DNA of 64,000 bases from Chromera velia. Its lineage: Eukaryota; Sar; Chromeraceae. The translations under genes were made by a program, and so were the position numbers. Below, piece after piece: positions 24,849 through 35,667 of this stretch. Position 1 is the stretch's first letter. Each line of letters starts with the position of its first letter. The stretch spans positions 1-64,000 of the forward strand of contig JAHBMJ010001572.1 in assembly GCA_018398765.1 (NCBI GenBank). The letters are read 5' to 3'. The notes beneath the pieces were generated by a model. The model saw only the letters and a list, made by a program, of their open reading frames with translations, had not been told where the DNA came from and ran no database searches.

Positions 24849-26309
24849 ATGGAGAGTGTGAAGGCAGTGATCGGGTCGGGTGTTCTGGAGGGTGCAGAGC
24901 TGCAGTCTCTCAGAGACTTGGTGTTGCAAATTCTTTCTTCCTGTGAGATGGTGGAAACACAAATGGTCAGCGTCACTGATTCCACACACACCGATGAGGG
25001 GCACTGTCATTGTTTCGAATGCTTCGAGAAGTCTTCTTCCGATCTCCTGCTCCAATCCGCTTTATTCGGCGAGGCCATGTCCGAACTCCCGGAGACGGTA
25101 AAAGGTCGTGCCTCGTTCGAGATTCTTCTGGTTGAGTCGTTTCTCGACCGCGCACTTCGAGTCTTCCAGTGCTGGTCTCTCCACTGCCCTGCGCCATATT
25201 TCAGGCGATTCCTCCAAGATTTCGCCTCCCCCCAAACCCAGGTGCTGGTCAGCCTGTCAGGCGCAGGTGCACACCTGCTCTCTGGACTGTTGACGTACAA
25301 TGACAGGCTGAGGCAGATGGTCTGGAAGAGCGCGGTGTTCAAGAATGCTTTGAGAGAGACGGTGGTGAAACTCCGGCCGACACCCGAGACGGCAGAATGC
25401 CTCAAACCTTATCTGAATCTTCTGGTGGGCTGTCTTCCCTGTGCCGAAGAAGATATTGAGGAAATGAACAAAAAGGGGGGGCCGTTGAACTATGGTCATC
25501 TTCTGCGTGCCGTCCTGTGGCTTTGCAAAGCAGAGCACGGTGGCAGGCCGTCATTCGTTTCTCGCTGGAGCGACTGCTCGAGTCAGTTTGGGTGTCTTGG
25601 TCTGTGGGACCAGCGTGACCCTTCTTTCAAGAGCGCCTTCTCAGGTGTGGACGCCAACGAGGACGCAATGGAGCTCTTCCTCTCAGCCGTCTCCGGTTTC
25701 GAGGGAGACGGAGACCCCAATGCGCCCATCAACCGACAGTCCTCTCATCCTCCTGAGGGGGAGAGTCTATGCTACCGGCGAGGAAGGGGGCGCTCGCTTG
25801 CGATTGAAGCGACCCTCAACCCTGCTGTGTGTGCGTATGTGTACAGAGAGAGCTCAGCGCTTCTGGAAAAGATGCTACGACTGAGGGAGGCGCTGCGAAG
25901 GGAAGGGCTGAATCTGTGTTGTTTTGACATTTTCATTGCATGGCTGGAAAGCCAACAGGCGGCAGACGGTGCAACAGTTAACAGTTTCATTCATCAGCTC
26001 CCCGCGGCGTTTTTCAAAAGAATTCCCCCCTTTTCTCTCATGCAAGTTCTACAAACAGCAGTCAAACAAATTGCAGAGGGCCTAGGGCGGCCGGTTCAGA
26101 CCACAGCGTTTGGCAGCAGGGCAAAGAGAAGAGAGGAGAGACCACCCCCGTGTGCTACTTGCGGTGCTCGTGTTGCTTCGTATAAGTTCTGTGCGAAGTG
26201 CAAGCTGCTGGTGTACTGCGGCACAGAGTGTCAGAAAGTGGGCTGGAAGGGGGGGCACAAGGGTAGATGCGCACAGTACAAAGCGAACGTTTTTGATGTT
26301 CTGGACTGA
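24849..26309 (+). CDS. MYND-type zinc-finger protein, intronless
   Basis: Single open frame of 486 residues from the ATG at 24849. The frame is open a little upstream, but no earlier ATG is in phase. The body has no domain that I recognise. It begins with a helical region containing a Cys/His patch (HCHCFECFEK), is rich in helices, and reads like an armadillo/HEAT-like or unknown alpha-helical region. The last 50 residues hold a MYND finger: CATCG, FCAKCKLLVYC, TECQKVGW and HKGRC give the C-C-C-C-C-C-H-C pattern. MYND fingers bind Pro-rich partner peptides; many protist genomes carry large families of such genes. Lack of introns, in contrast to its neighbours, suggests a retrocopy or an expanded family member. 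Confidence 0.85.
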   Translation: MESVKAVIGSGVLEGAELQSLRDLVLQILSSCEMVETQMVSVTDSTHTDEGHCHCFECFEKSSSDLLLQSALFGEAMSELPETVKGRASFEILLVESFLDRALRVFQCWSLHCPAPYFRRFLQDFASPQTQVLVSLSGAGAHLLSGLLTYNDRLRQMVWKSAVFKNALRETVVKLRPTPETAECLKPYLNLLVGCLPCAEEDIEEMNKKGGPLNYGHLLRAVLWLCKAEHGGRPSFVSRWSDCSSQFGCLGLWDQRDPSFKSAFSGVDANEDAMELFLSAVSGFEGDGDPNAPINRQSSHPPEGESLCYRRGRGRSLAIEATLNPAVCAYVYRESSALLEKMLRLREALRREGLNLCCFDIFIAWLESQQAADGATVNSFIHQLPAAFFKRIPPFSLMQVLQTAVKQIAEGLGRPVQTTAFGSRAKRREERPPPCATCGARVASYKFCAKCKLLVYCGTECQKVGWKGGHKGRCAQYKANVFDVLD

Positions 26310-27546
26310 GGTCAGGCAAGCTTCGCCTTCAGGGAGGGAATGACGGAATCTTGTTGAAACCGGTTTCAGCACTGCTGCTGCCGCTGCGGCTTGCGGTCAG
26401 CAGAGGTTGGGAGTGCAGATTTTGTATCGAAAGGGGGAATTTACGTGTGGTTAGAATCATTGTGGGAAGCTAGACTAAGTGGGGAAAGTGGGGAAAAAGG
26501 ATTCAAGGGTGTTGAAAGAAGGGGGCAATGTGTGGGTCTCGATTAAAGTATAGAAATGGCGGAAGGGAGCCAAGGCCGGTCAGGGTTTAGGCCAGGGGGG
26601 GTGTATCAGAGCACAACGATCGATGTTTAGCCCTTGTGTATGACAGCACCATTCAGTCGGCCTGACAATGCCACAATTGATTAGAACCGGGCTTCTAGTA
26701 GATGAATACTATATACATGAATACGAGTGTTTCTACTCTTTTTTTTTAAATCAAGAATTAAGGCTTAGTCAGCGCAAGTATTAATTTTTAGTGACAACAC
26801 TACCAGGTTACACCTAGTTACACCGGTATATAATACTCGGGGAGAAGATAAATTACTTATTTGAACTCGATCTTTTCTAGTCTAAATGTTGACTAATTAC
26901 TTTGGGGGGTCTGCTCCTCCCCCTACCCAAAAGGTACCGAAAGGCCCCTCCCCAATCTAAAACAAGGTTAGACAGCATTTTTTGAGATGAGCGTCGATAA
27001 CGTACATCTACGTACGTCTATATTTTTTTCCAAACTATTAGTGATTAGTGATTAGTGGTGCCCTAGAGCACTGTCGCCATTTTGTCTTATAGAGGTCACC
27101 CCCGTAAATGGCAGGGGGGTGTACCTCATCGCTGAGGCTCAGACCATACCCTGTGGCCCGCCTGGTTTCCCAGGCCGCTAACAAACAACAATCTGTCTGC
27201 GCTTTGCATGCTTTAGTCTATGGGCTGCTCAGAAGGGACTGCTTCAAAAATCGATCCAATGACACAGGACGAAAGGACACTTTAGCTTTGTACATGCCCT
27301 CTCTCTATTCTTCTCTCAGCGATTTCTCCTTCTCCCTCCCTCAGCTGTCTTCCTGCTTCCATTGCTTCCAAGATGGTCTTGTATTCTTCTTTTCTTCTTT
27401 CCGTTCCTCCCTTTCTTTTTGTAATCACTCCGTATCTTTGTGCCAGCACTGTTTCATCTAACGAGCTTCCAGGTGCGTACCTTCATGGGCTTTCCTTAAA
27501 CACTCTTCTTCTGAACGCCGCCCTCCCCAGAAACTCATCCACCGCA
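26310..27546. other. Gene-free AT-rich block with a dispersed repeat
   Basis: Mostly AT-rich. 27043-27092 (ATTAGTGGTGCCCTAGAGCA …) is a second copy of the segment at 19553-19611. Plus-strand frames from 27108 are Ser/Phe/Leu-rich and are probably shadows of the minus-strand LINE that begins at 27547. Confidence 0.6.
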
Positions 27547-28560
27547 CTATACCCTTCGTTCATCAAGAATTTGAACAGAGCCTCCGTATGTAGTCTTCCT
27601 CTTTGTCCTTTCTTTTCTCTCTGCAAACTCCTCTTGCTCTCTTTTCTCTTCTCTCGTTCCAGTCGCTCCTAATGTTCTATACATGTACGTTCTTTCTCTA
27701 TCATAAATCGGACACTCAGTCAGCATATAGATCTCGTCCTCCAACACCTCTGTTTCCATCTATCCTTTGCAATAAGGGCAGAGTCTCTCCTCTAAGGGCA
27801 CTCTCTGCCCTCCTCTTTCTGACACTTTTCCCTTTGTTCCCGCTAACGTCCTGTCTCCTACTCTGCAGGCTGCTCTCCTTCTGTGTTCTCCTCTTGGTGC
27901 TACCCTTCTATAAGAAAAGGGCACCCGTCCCAGTTTTTCTTTCTCTATTTTCATTCCCTCTCTTGGTCTTTCTTCTGATGCCTTTTCGAATAAAATGAGC
28001 TGCAATCTGTTTCCATTTGCTTTTATTCGGTGTATGTGTGCCATATGGACTTTTCTTCCTTTTTCCCTCTCTCTTCTATCTCTCTCTTTCACTCCTCTCT
28101 CAATTCTCCACCTGAAGATTTCTTTCTTCCTCTCTTTTATTTCTTTATCTGTCTTGCTTACAATCCATCTTTCCATCCTATCTACTCTTTCATTCACTGC
28201 GTGTGTCCCTATCTCTCCTGGCTGGCCTGCGAGCTTCTCTTTGAAAAAGGATGAAGGCCTCTCTCTGTGAATAGTGTCTGTGTGCATTTCTTCAAGTGCA
28301 GAAAGAAGTGAAAAGGATGCAACTCTGTTTTTCTTCCCCTCTTCAGTTCCATCCTCCACTCTTCCTCTCAAGTAATGAATGACAGCCTGCTCAATCGTCT
28401 CCTTCCTCTTTTCTTTTAGTGCCTTTCTTGCCTATCTGATCATCCTCTCTGCCACTTCAATGTCAATTGGAAACATCCCCCCCTCCATCAATGTAGTGTC
28501 TGCGCTTTATGTCTTCCTTAGCTCCAAGACCCACCTTACAAAGCGTCTTTGTTTTTTGAA
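27547..28560 (-). mobile_element. LINE-type non-LTR retrotransposon, 3' (C-terminal) part, broken
   Basis: Read on the minus strand from about 28560: a post-RT segment (MEGGMFPIDIEVAERMIR, then RKALKEKRKE) typical of the thumb/connection of LINE reverse transcriptases, a long charged helical part, then the zinc-binding end: RVPLEERLCPYC, then EDEIYMLTECPIYDRER. That CxxC…H/YxxxxC arrangement is the known LINE C-terminal finger; here the usual His position reads Tyr. A TAG at about 27762 interrupts the frame between the two halves of the finger, and another stop lies near 28430, so the element is dead. The catalytic RT core is not present in this stretch. Ends were judged by loss of frame. Confidence 0.7.
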
Positions 28561-29229
28561 TGAATGAATGCATGAATGAAGTTAGCTTTGCTAGAGTGGA
28601 GCCGTGCTTTTTTTTTTTGTCGAATTCTGTGCTGAGGGTTATTGTTGTTTTTTAAATATAAAGTATAATCAAAGTATGCGTTAGAGCTAGCTGGCGGTAA
28701 AATACATGCTTCTAGCGACTTCTGGTAGCAAAGTTCGGTATCTATTCTTCTGCATTGATTTTCTTCTAGATTTTCTTTTGCAATTTAAAATGAACAAGTA
28801 TATTCTTGCACATGCAGATTCTCTACAAAAAAACATGGAAATCGTTGGGAAATCTGTAGAAATCCATGCATGGGAAATCTGCCTCATGCAGATTTTGAGG
28901 CAGATTTCCATTTATGAGGCAGATTTCCATTTTTTGGGGAAATCAGCCGGATGAGCATGTCCGAGCTAAGCCTAAGCATCGATCATCGCCATATCATCGC
29001 CGCTCTTTCTGAGCCTGATCGGCCAATGCAACCCTCTCCTGTACCACCGTCATCGCTCATCTCTCCGTCGATTTTCACAGTACACGAATCAGGCCTTCGA
29101 TCCCGCTTCTCAATGGACAGTTTTGTCCCCTGCTTTTGTGCGTACACTCTTCTACTTAATTGACTTGAAGGCCGGCAGAGTCTACACCAGCCTCTCCCGA
29201 GGCTTTGGATCCTCTCTGGGCTCGCTGCA
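28561..29229. other. AT-rich block with a perfect hairpin, then presumed promoter of the nucleoredoxin-like gene
   Basis: Holds the 14-bp perfect inverted repeat at 28873-28909 and a further copy of one arm at 28915-28929. The last 250 bases are less AT-rich and lead to the ATG at 29230. No gene supported. Confidence 0.5.
28873..28909. repeat. Perfect 14-bp inverted repeat
   Basis: Arms GGAAATCTGCCTCA (28873-28886) and TGAGGCAGATTTCC (28896-28909) with a 9-base spacer; one arm is repeated directly after 28914. Other partial arms (GGAAATC…) occur at about 28847-28857. Function unknown. Confidence 0.85.
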
Positions 29230-30331
29230 ATGCGGGCCCTGCGCCCCCACACGCAAAGAGTGCCCTTCACGGCACTTCTTTTCATTGCACTGATCGCGGG
29301 GGGGCACGTTGTTGCGCTGGCAGGTGAGAATGAAACGAAACATCATGCCGTCTCTTTCAACTCAGTCTGAGTGCTCACTCGGTCTCCCTCGCTTTACCCG
29401 TCTACCTGCCTTCTTTCTGATGCTGCAGCGAAAACTTCAGAGGCCCCGAGTGCGCCTCCGCGAGTCTTTCCGGGGCCCTTGTGGAAAAATTCCTTCACCG
29501 AAGCACCGGAGCCAGAGGTCAGGAACTGATCGGTAAAGCGCCGTCTCGTTTGTGCTTCCTTGTCTGTCCCGTCTCTGTAACTTGGGCAGATTCACATCTC
29601 ATCTTTGCCTGTTTGTCGGTCCATGCCCATGCAGGCCGAGCCAGAGCCAGACCCGCACTCGAACCCCCTCGCCCCTCTCCGAGGACTGATGCAAAGGCTG
29701 AGGCTACCCAGGTTACCCTCTGTGTCCTCTCTGATCGACTCGGACCGGTTGCAGCGGGTGAAGAAGGGATCTGCAGTGGCGGTACTGTGTGTGTTTGTCG
29801 GCCTGGCTCTGCACAGAGTGTATGGGATCGTGCGGGACTGGTGGAGGGTCCGGCGGTGGTCTCGGAGACGGGGCGTATTTTCCGATTTGCTCGGTCACGT
29901 TTTGATCAAAAGAGTGCCGTTGGGAGACGGACGCAAGAGACGGGAGGGGGGGAAGCAAAAGAAGAGAAGGCATAAAACGGAGATCGTGTCAACGTTGGAA
30001 GCGACTAAAGGGAAAACTGTGGCGCTGTTCTTTCACGGCCGGTGGGCGGAGACGAAGATGAGAGAGAACGGGTGGGCGTCTCCGGTTGCTGCCGTCTCGT
30101 CACTGTACAGGAAGTCCGTTGAGGCGGGGAGAGATCTGGAGGTGAGCTCCTTGGTCGCTTTTGCTACCTGTGTTGCTTTCTTTCGGTTCCTGGTGCTCCT
30201 CACCACCTCCAGTCAGTGGGGGGGTGTTGACATCAACCCCGTCTCTTCATTCATCCTATTGGAGAGGGACGCACACTCTCAATCTGATGACTCTGTCCCT
30301 TCACTCTCTCACGCTCCCCCCTTCCCCCCCN

Positions 30332-30385
<54 letters not shown>

Positions 30386-32634
30386 CCACGTGCAGATTGT
30401 GTGGGTGTGGACAGATGCGCGTGCAGAGGACGCCGAGAGTCTGTTTGAGGAGGTTTCTCCTCCTTTTGCGTCTCTTCCGTTCTCCAACTCCAGGAAGGAG
30501 AGAGACAAGAGAGCGGCACTTGCAAGGAGGTTCCAGGTCTCCCGTGCCCCCGCTCTTGTTGTGTTGGACTCCAGGGGGAGGGTGTTGAACGATCATGCGT
30601 ACCTCCAAGCTCTTGGGATGGAGAAGGAGGGGGACGTTGCAGAGAAATTTCCGTGGTCAGTCGTGGTGTTTCGGCTGAAAGGGGGAGAAGAGAGTTTTTT
30701 CCCTGGGAAAGGTTTGGCAGCTGGGAGTGACCCGTCTCTCGTAGAGGGATGGATGAACGCTTGTTGTTCTTGTTTGTTTTGTTGTGCGCTTTGTGTGAAG
30801 CAACGGTTGAATTGCCCTCCTTGAAGCATCCCCTCCCTTCCCGCCCCCCCCTTTTTCGTCTGCAGGACAGTAGATCCTGTGGACGATCTTTTGGGCTCCG
30901 AATTTGTGGATCGTTTTGGGGAGACGAGGGGGGCGGTGGGTTGGTCTGTTTTCCTTCTTGAATGTTGAGTCTGTTTCATCAGTGGCATATTTTGTTCTTT
31001 CGTTTCACGATCGTGTTTTTTTTCGATGATTTTACAAAAGATGAATGTCAATTGAATGTAAGAAGGAGAGAATTAAGAGAGGGAAAGTTGCAGGCGAAAA
31101 AGAAGTCTACCACGGATTTGCGGGCCGGGGAAAATGGGCTCTTTCGGTCGGCTCTCCTGCATGCTCCAGAAAAGCTCATTTGACTTTTTCTGGTTGGTTG
31201 CTGCTTGCAGGAAGCACTCAAAGGAAAGGTTATCGGGTTGTACTTTGCTGCGAGTGAGTATGAGTGAATGTGAAGAGGCTGTGTGTGGGAGCGGAGTTTG
31301 GTCCCTCAGTCAGACTTGTTCATCTATTGCGTGCTTACATGTCTGTCTGTCGTGTGCATGCATGCGTTTTGGTTTAATTCAATCGTGCATGCTCTCTTCC
31401 AATGGATCTCTTCACCCGATTTTTCGTCCATCTGGGGGTATGCATCCTTCAGTTGTTCTGTTCTCGAACATCTGTTTGTGTTCCATCTTTTTCTTTTTGT
31501 CTCCGTGCGCAGTGTGTCTACTCCCTCCCTTTGTACAATACTCACCTCGGCTCCTTCCTCTTCTTGTGCCTGTGCGTGTGCGGCTTGACATGTCCCTGAC
31601 TGACTTCCCCCTCTTTCTCTCCATGAACCCTCCATGCACCCATGCAGAATGGAACCCCCTCTGCGCCCCCTTCTCCGCCAAGCTCGCGGAAGTGTACAGT
31701 CACGCCAACGAAAGGGGAGGGAGGTGAGTGTGTGGGGGGGTGCATGGGTTTGTGTCTGGGTGAGATGTGGAATAACGAGGTGGCGGGTAGTTCTCTTGAC
31801 TAAAGGGGCGTCATGTAGGTATCGGTAGGGCTGTTTCACGAGCGTGATTGGAGTGTTCGTTCTGCAGATGTTCGCTGCTTGGAAGGTTTTCTCACTTATG
31901 GTCAACTGTCGGAGAAATAGCGAGGGTGGTTGACGGAACCCACGCAGTTGGAGAAGGCAACGCGTTTGGGAGGTGTGTACCTCACATTTGTCCTGTGAAG
32001 AGAGGTATTCGTCTCGGTGTAGGTTGGAAAATCGATGAGTGAAAACCCTGTCTTTCTGCCCCTGTCTTTCTGCAGATTTTCGTTTGGAGCAGCGAGAGCT
32101 TTGAAGGGAAAGAGATTTGAAGTCATTCTTGTGTCTGGGGATGAGAGCGAAGCTTTGTTTTGGGTAGGTCCGTTAGCATGAGGGTGGGAGTGGAGAAAAT
32201 GTACACTGTTACTTGATCTATAGGTTGCATTTCATAGAACAAAAGAATGCCGTGGGAAAGGGACTAGGTGCTTCTCTGAGAGCATCCCCGCCACCACTCT
32301 CCTTTTTTTCCTTGCAATCTCCTACTGAAAACGTTTTTGGCTGCATGGTCAATTTCTGAATCTCTCCTCATTTCCTTCCCTTTTTCTTCTTTCTGCCCAC
32401 ATCGCCTGCAGGAGCACATGGGGGCAGGGGAGGGAATGCCCTGGCTTGCAGTCCCGTTCCAAGACAAAAAGAGGAGAGCCCTACTGCAGGTGGGAGGGGT
32501 CAGGTGAACCCACAGGGAATGAGTGATTGAGCATGCTTGATGTCAGGGTCTTCCTTGAAACGAATCTTCTAGTGTCGAAGCGTTCTGTTTTCCTTCACGT
32601 TTTTGAACGTTTATCCTTACTGACAGCATCCTTG

Positions 32635-32691
<57 letters not shown>

Positions 32692-35462
32692 CGTACGTGT
32701 GTCCACTTTGTGAATGTGCGTGTGCAGAATCAGTTCAGTGTGCAGGGACTTCCCGCTCTCGTGCTTCTAGATGAGAACAGGTCCGTCCGTCTGTGTTTGT
32801 TTCTCGTTCTGCCTGTCCGTTTGTCTGTGTGATGTTTTGTTCGTTCTGTGTTCGTGGACGGGAGCTTCTGAGGATTTCTGGAAATGAGTGAAAGTGTCTC
32901 ACAGGAGGAGCTGCAGTTCCCTACACTTTGTGGTCTAGTATGGGCATCTTGCAGTTAGGCTGTCTGTGCTTTCGATTTGCTTTTTTTTTTCTCTTCCATC
33001 TGAATTGACGTGGAGCATGTCTGTATGCTCGAATCGAAACGACACGTGCCTCTTTTGTGCCTGCAGGAAGCTAATTTCATTAGACGGCAGGTCAGTTCTA
33101 TCGTGTCTCTCTCTCTCTCTCTTTGTATGTGTGAAAGAGAGGGGGTGTGCTCTTCTGCTGTTTGTTTTTTCTGTTCGTCATGTTGGCATAATGCGGTTGC
33201 GAAAAAAGACAAAACATGCGACAAGCTCCAGTGATGGGGGGAAAAGAGGATTTGAGACAAATTTCGGGAGAAGGCCGATTTTCTCTCTTGTTTGGTCTTC
33301 TTTTGGGCTTCGCTCACTCACCCACAAGCTGACTTATAAGTGCCCCTTTTGTCTCTTCTTTGTCCACTATGCGCACCGTGTCACAGAGATTGCTCAATTT
33401 CGAGGCAGGAGAGGAAGCATTTCGAGTTTTTTTTTTCCCTTTCAATCACCAATCCTTTCAACACCTACGTCCACGCATCCATTCACACTTTCCTCCCCGT
33501 TCCCTCTCACCTATCCAGACGGCTTGTGGAGACGGACCCCGACGGTTTCCCCTGGCGCCCCCCAGCCGTGAGGGACCCCGCGGCCTCGGAGTTGTCGGAC
33601 CTCGCAGACCGGCCGGCAGTCATCGTCTTCCATGAAGATGCAGAGGGACCAGAGGGGGAGGCAGAAATGAAGGTGAGTGGGGATCCTCAATCAGTCAGTC
33701 AGGCAGGCAGGCAAAAGGGGAACCTGGAGGGGCGCATATTGAGACCAACTGGCCTGGTGCACCTTGCCAAGCGTGGAACATTTCAAGTTCTGTCCGGCCC
33801 TCTTTCGGCACCTCGAGAGATCGCAAAACTGTCACTTTAAAAAGACAGCCAGTGTGACCTTCTACGTTCACACACGGTGCACCTTTTCTTTGCATGACCT
33901 TTTGTTTCCTTGCAGGCCCTTTTGGAGCTTGCGGGGGATCCTGAGGTTTCAGATCGGTTCGCGTTTGTTCGAGCGTCTGTGCCTTCTGAGAGGGCAGATG
34001 TGTTACGGGAGTTGTGCGGGCTCTCGAAGGCGACCGTCAGAACAGGTGGGGTAGAATGCAGGGAGTTCGAGAGGGGGCGCCGCTGGACCTGTGCACCTTC
34101 AAAGTTGGACTTTCTTATTGTCTCCTCCAGGGGCTTTTGCGTGCACCGTTCCACTTGCGTTTCACGATCGTACCCACAGAAGTCAGATAGCTGTTCGCGT
34201 GGGTTGGACCTGAAACTTCGGATGAGTAGCAGCTGTTTTTGAAGCTTCAGTCGCTGCCTTTTCCTCCCTCTCTCCCCTCACTCCCTCTTCCCTTTTCTCT
34301 CTGCGTGTGTAAGTGTGTATGTATGCGCGTGCGTGCCTGCTTGTTTGCCTGTCTATCTGTCTGCGGGTGGATCCTTTCTCCACGTTTGCCGTCTCTTTCT
34401 CTTGCGAGTTTCTGTCTCCCTTCTGTGTCGTTTCTTTGCCTGGCCTGCTTTGTCTATTCCCCTCCTCGTCGGTCCATCTGCAGGGGCTGAGGGAGAAAGT
34501 GGGGCTGAGAGCGGATGGCGGGAGGGAGACACCGAGAGGGAGGCAAACGAGTACGACGACTTTGGAGAGGATCAGGGAGGGGGACCCACGCTGGTCAGTC
34601 ACTCTGTCAGTCCATACATTCATTCTCTCTCTCACTCAATGGAAATATTCGATTCTATTAACATCTGTGGAGAAGGAAAGAGATTCTTCTGGGTTTGCTT
34701 CAAGACAAGTCGATCCCTATTTTCGGCTTCTGCTTCGTCTATGTTTCGCCTCTTCTGTCCCTATCCCTAGGAACGCCGTTTCTCTTTGCAGGTGATTTTG
34801 GACCTCCGCGATCACTGCTGTTACGTTGCAGACTCGGTGAGCCGTTGTTTGTTCTCTCCCTTTTTTTTGTTTTTGAAAGGCAGTGAACAGATAATGGCGA
34901 TGTCTGCATGATACCCGAGTCACGAAAAGGTGGGTGGGCCGGTGGAGGGGGGCTCCTTCCATGCTGTCGAAAATATTTTTTCTGACGTTCGTGGCTTTCG
35001 TTCCTGTTGCAGAATGAACAGGAGAAGGTAGATGAGCATGTATCTGTTTTTCTTTACGCTTCCCCGGTGCTTGGGGAATTGCGGTCATTCCTTTGGGGGG
35101 AAATCGGTTTTCAGCAGTGCTGACTCTGTCACATATGACGTACGCGCATCGAGGGGGACAGTTGGTTGCTGCCGTTGTGCACAATTTTTGTCCTTAGTTC
35201 ATCACATGCTCTTTTGCGTGTTTTTGTTTGCTTTTTGTCTGCACCTTTCTTTGTTTGATCTCTCCGACGAAGCCCTTGGATGGTCGTCAGGCTCGGCTTT
35301 TCTCGATTCGCTGCCGTATAGCTGTTCGTCTCTCTCCCTCCCTCTCTCTCTCTCTCTCTCCCTCCCCCCCCCCCCCCCNNNNNNNNNNNNNNNNNNNNNC
35401 CCCCCCCCCCCTCTCTGTCTGTCTGCGATTCGGAAAAGGTGAAGTGAAGAAAAGACGATATA

Positions 35463-35510
<48 letters not shown>

Positions 35511-35667
35511 GTGTGTGTGTGTGTATGTGTGTGTGTGTGTGTACATATGGATTTACGTATGTATGTGTGTGCAGAAAGATGTCAGCGTTGAAGGAGTGAG
35601 GGCGTTTCTGTCTGCGTATAGCAAAGGGAAATTGCGAAGGAGGAGGCTTGCTGACAGTGTATCATAA
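29230..35667 (+). CDS. Nucleoredoxin-like protein with signal peptide and membrane segment; redox motifs lost
   Basis: Thioredoxin-fold protein of the nucleoredoxin/tryparedoxin type. Exons: 29230-29323, 29429-29517, 29635-30141, 30396-30655, 30866-30935, 31211-31253, 31648-31723, 32076-32163, 32412-32489, 32728-32780, 33067-33090, 33519-33672, 33916-34045, 34484-34593, 34792-34836, 35013-35027, 35575-35667; 642 residues, all phases join. Signal-like start (FTALLFIALIAGGHVV), then a hydrophobic helix (VAVLCVFVGLALHRVYGIV near residue 115). Fold 1: KTVALFFHGRW … EIVWVWTDAR … APALVVLDSRG … FPW. Fold 2: GKVIGLYFAAKWNPLCAPF … FEVILVSGDES … MPWLAVPF … GLPALVLLDENRK … FPW. Fold 3 is weaker, ends in a basic tail. 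WCPPC is replaced by GRWAET in fold 1 and WNPLC in fold 2. Likely in the secretory pathway or on a membrane. Confidence 0.88.
30332..30383 (+). repeat. TG microsatellite just upstream of a 3' splice site
   Basis: About 52 bases of TG after a C run and a single N, ending 12 bases before the acceptor of exon 4 of the nucleoredoxin-like gene (exon starts 30396). Confidence 0.9.
35368..35399. other. C run with N gap in the last intron of the nucleoredoxin-like gene
   Basis: C run, 21 N (35379-35399), then C run again; followed by TCTG, CT and TG repeats leading to the last exon. Confidence 0.95.

Noticed and set aside
27108-28270. Ser/Phe/Leu-rich plus-strand frames
   Set aside because: Antisense to the charged LINE frame, which carries the diagnostic zinc motif.
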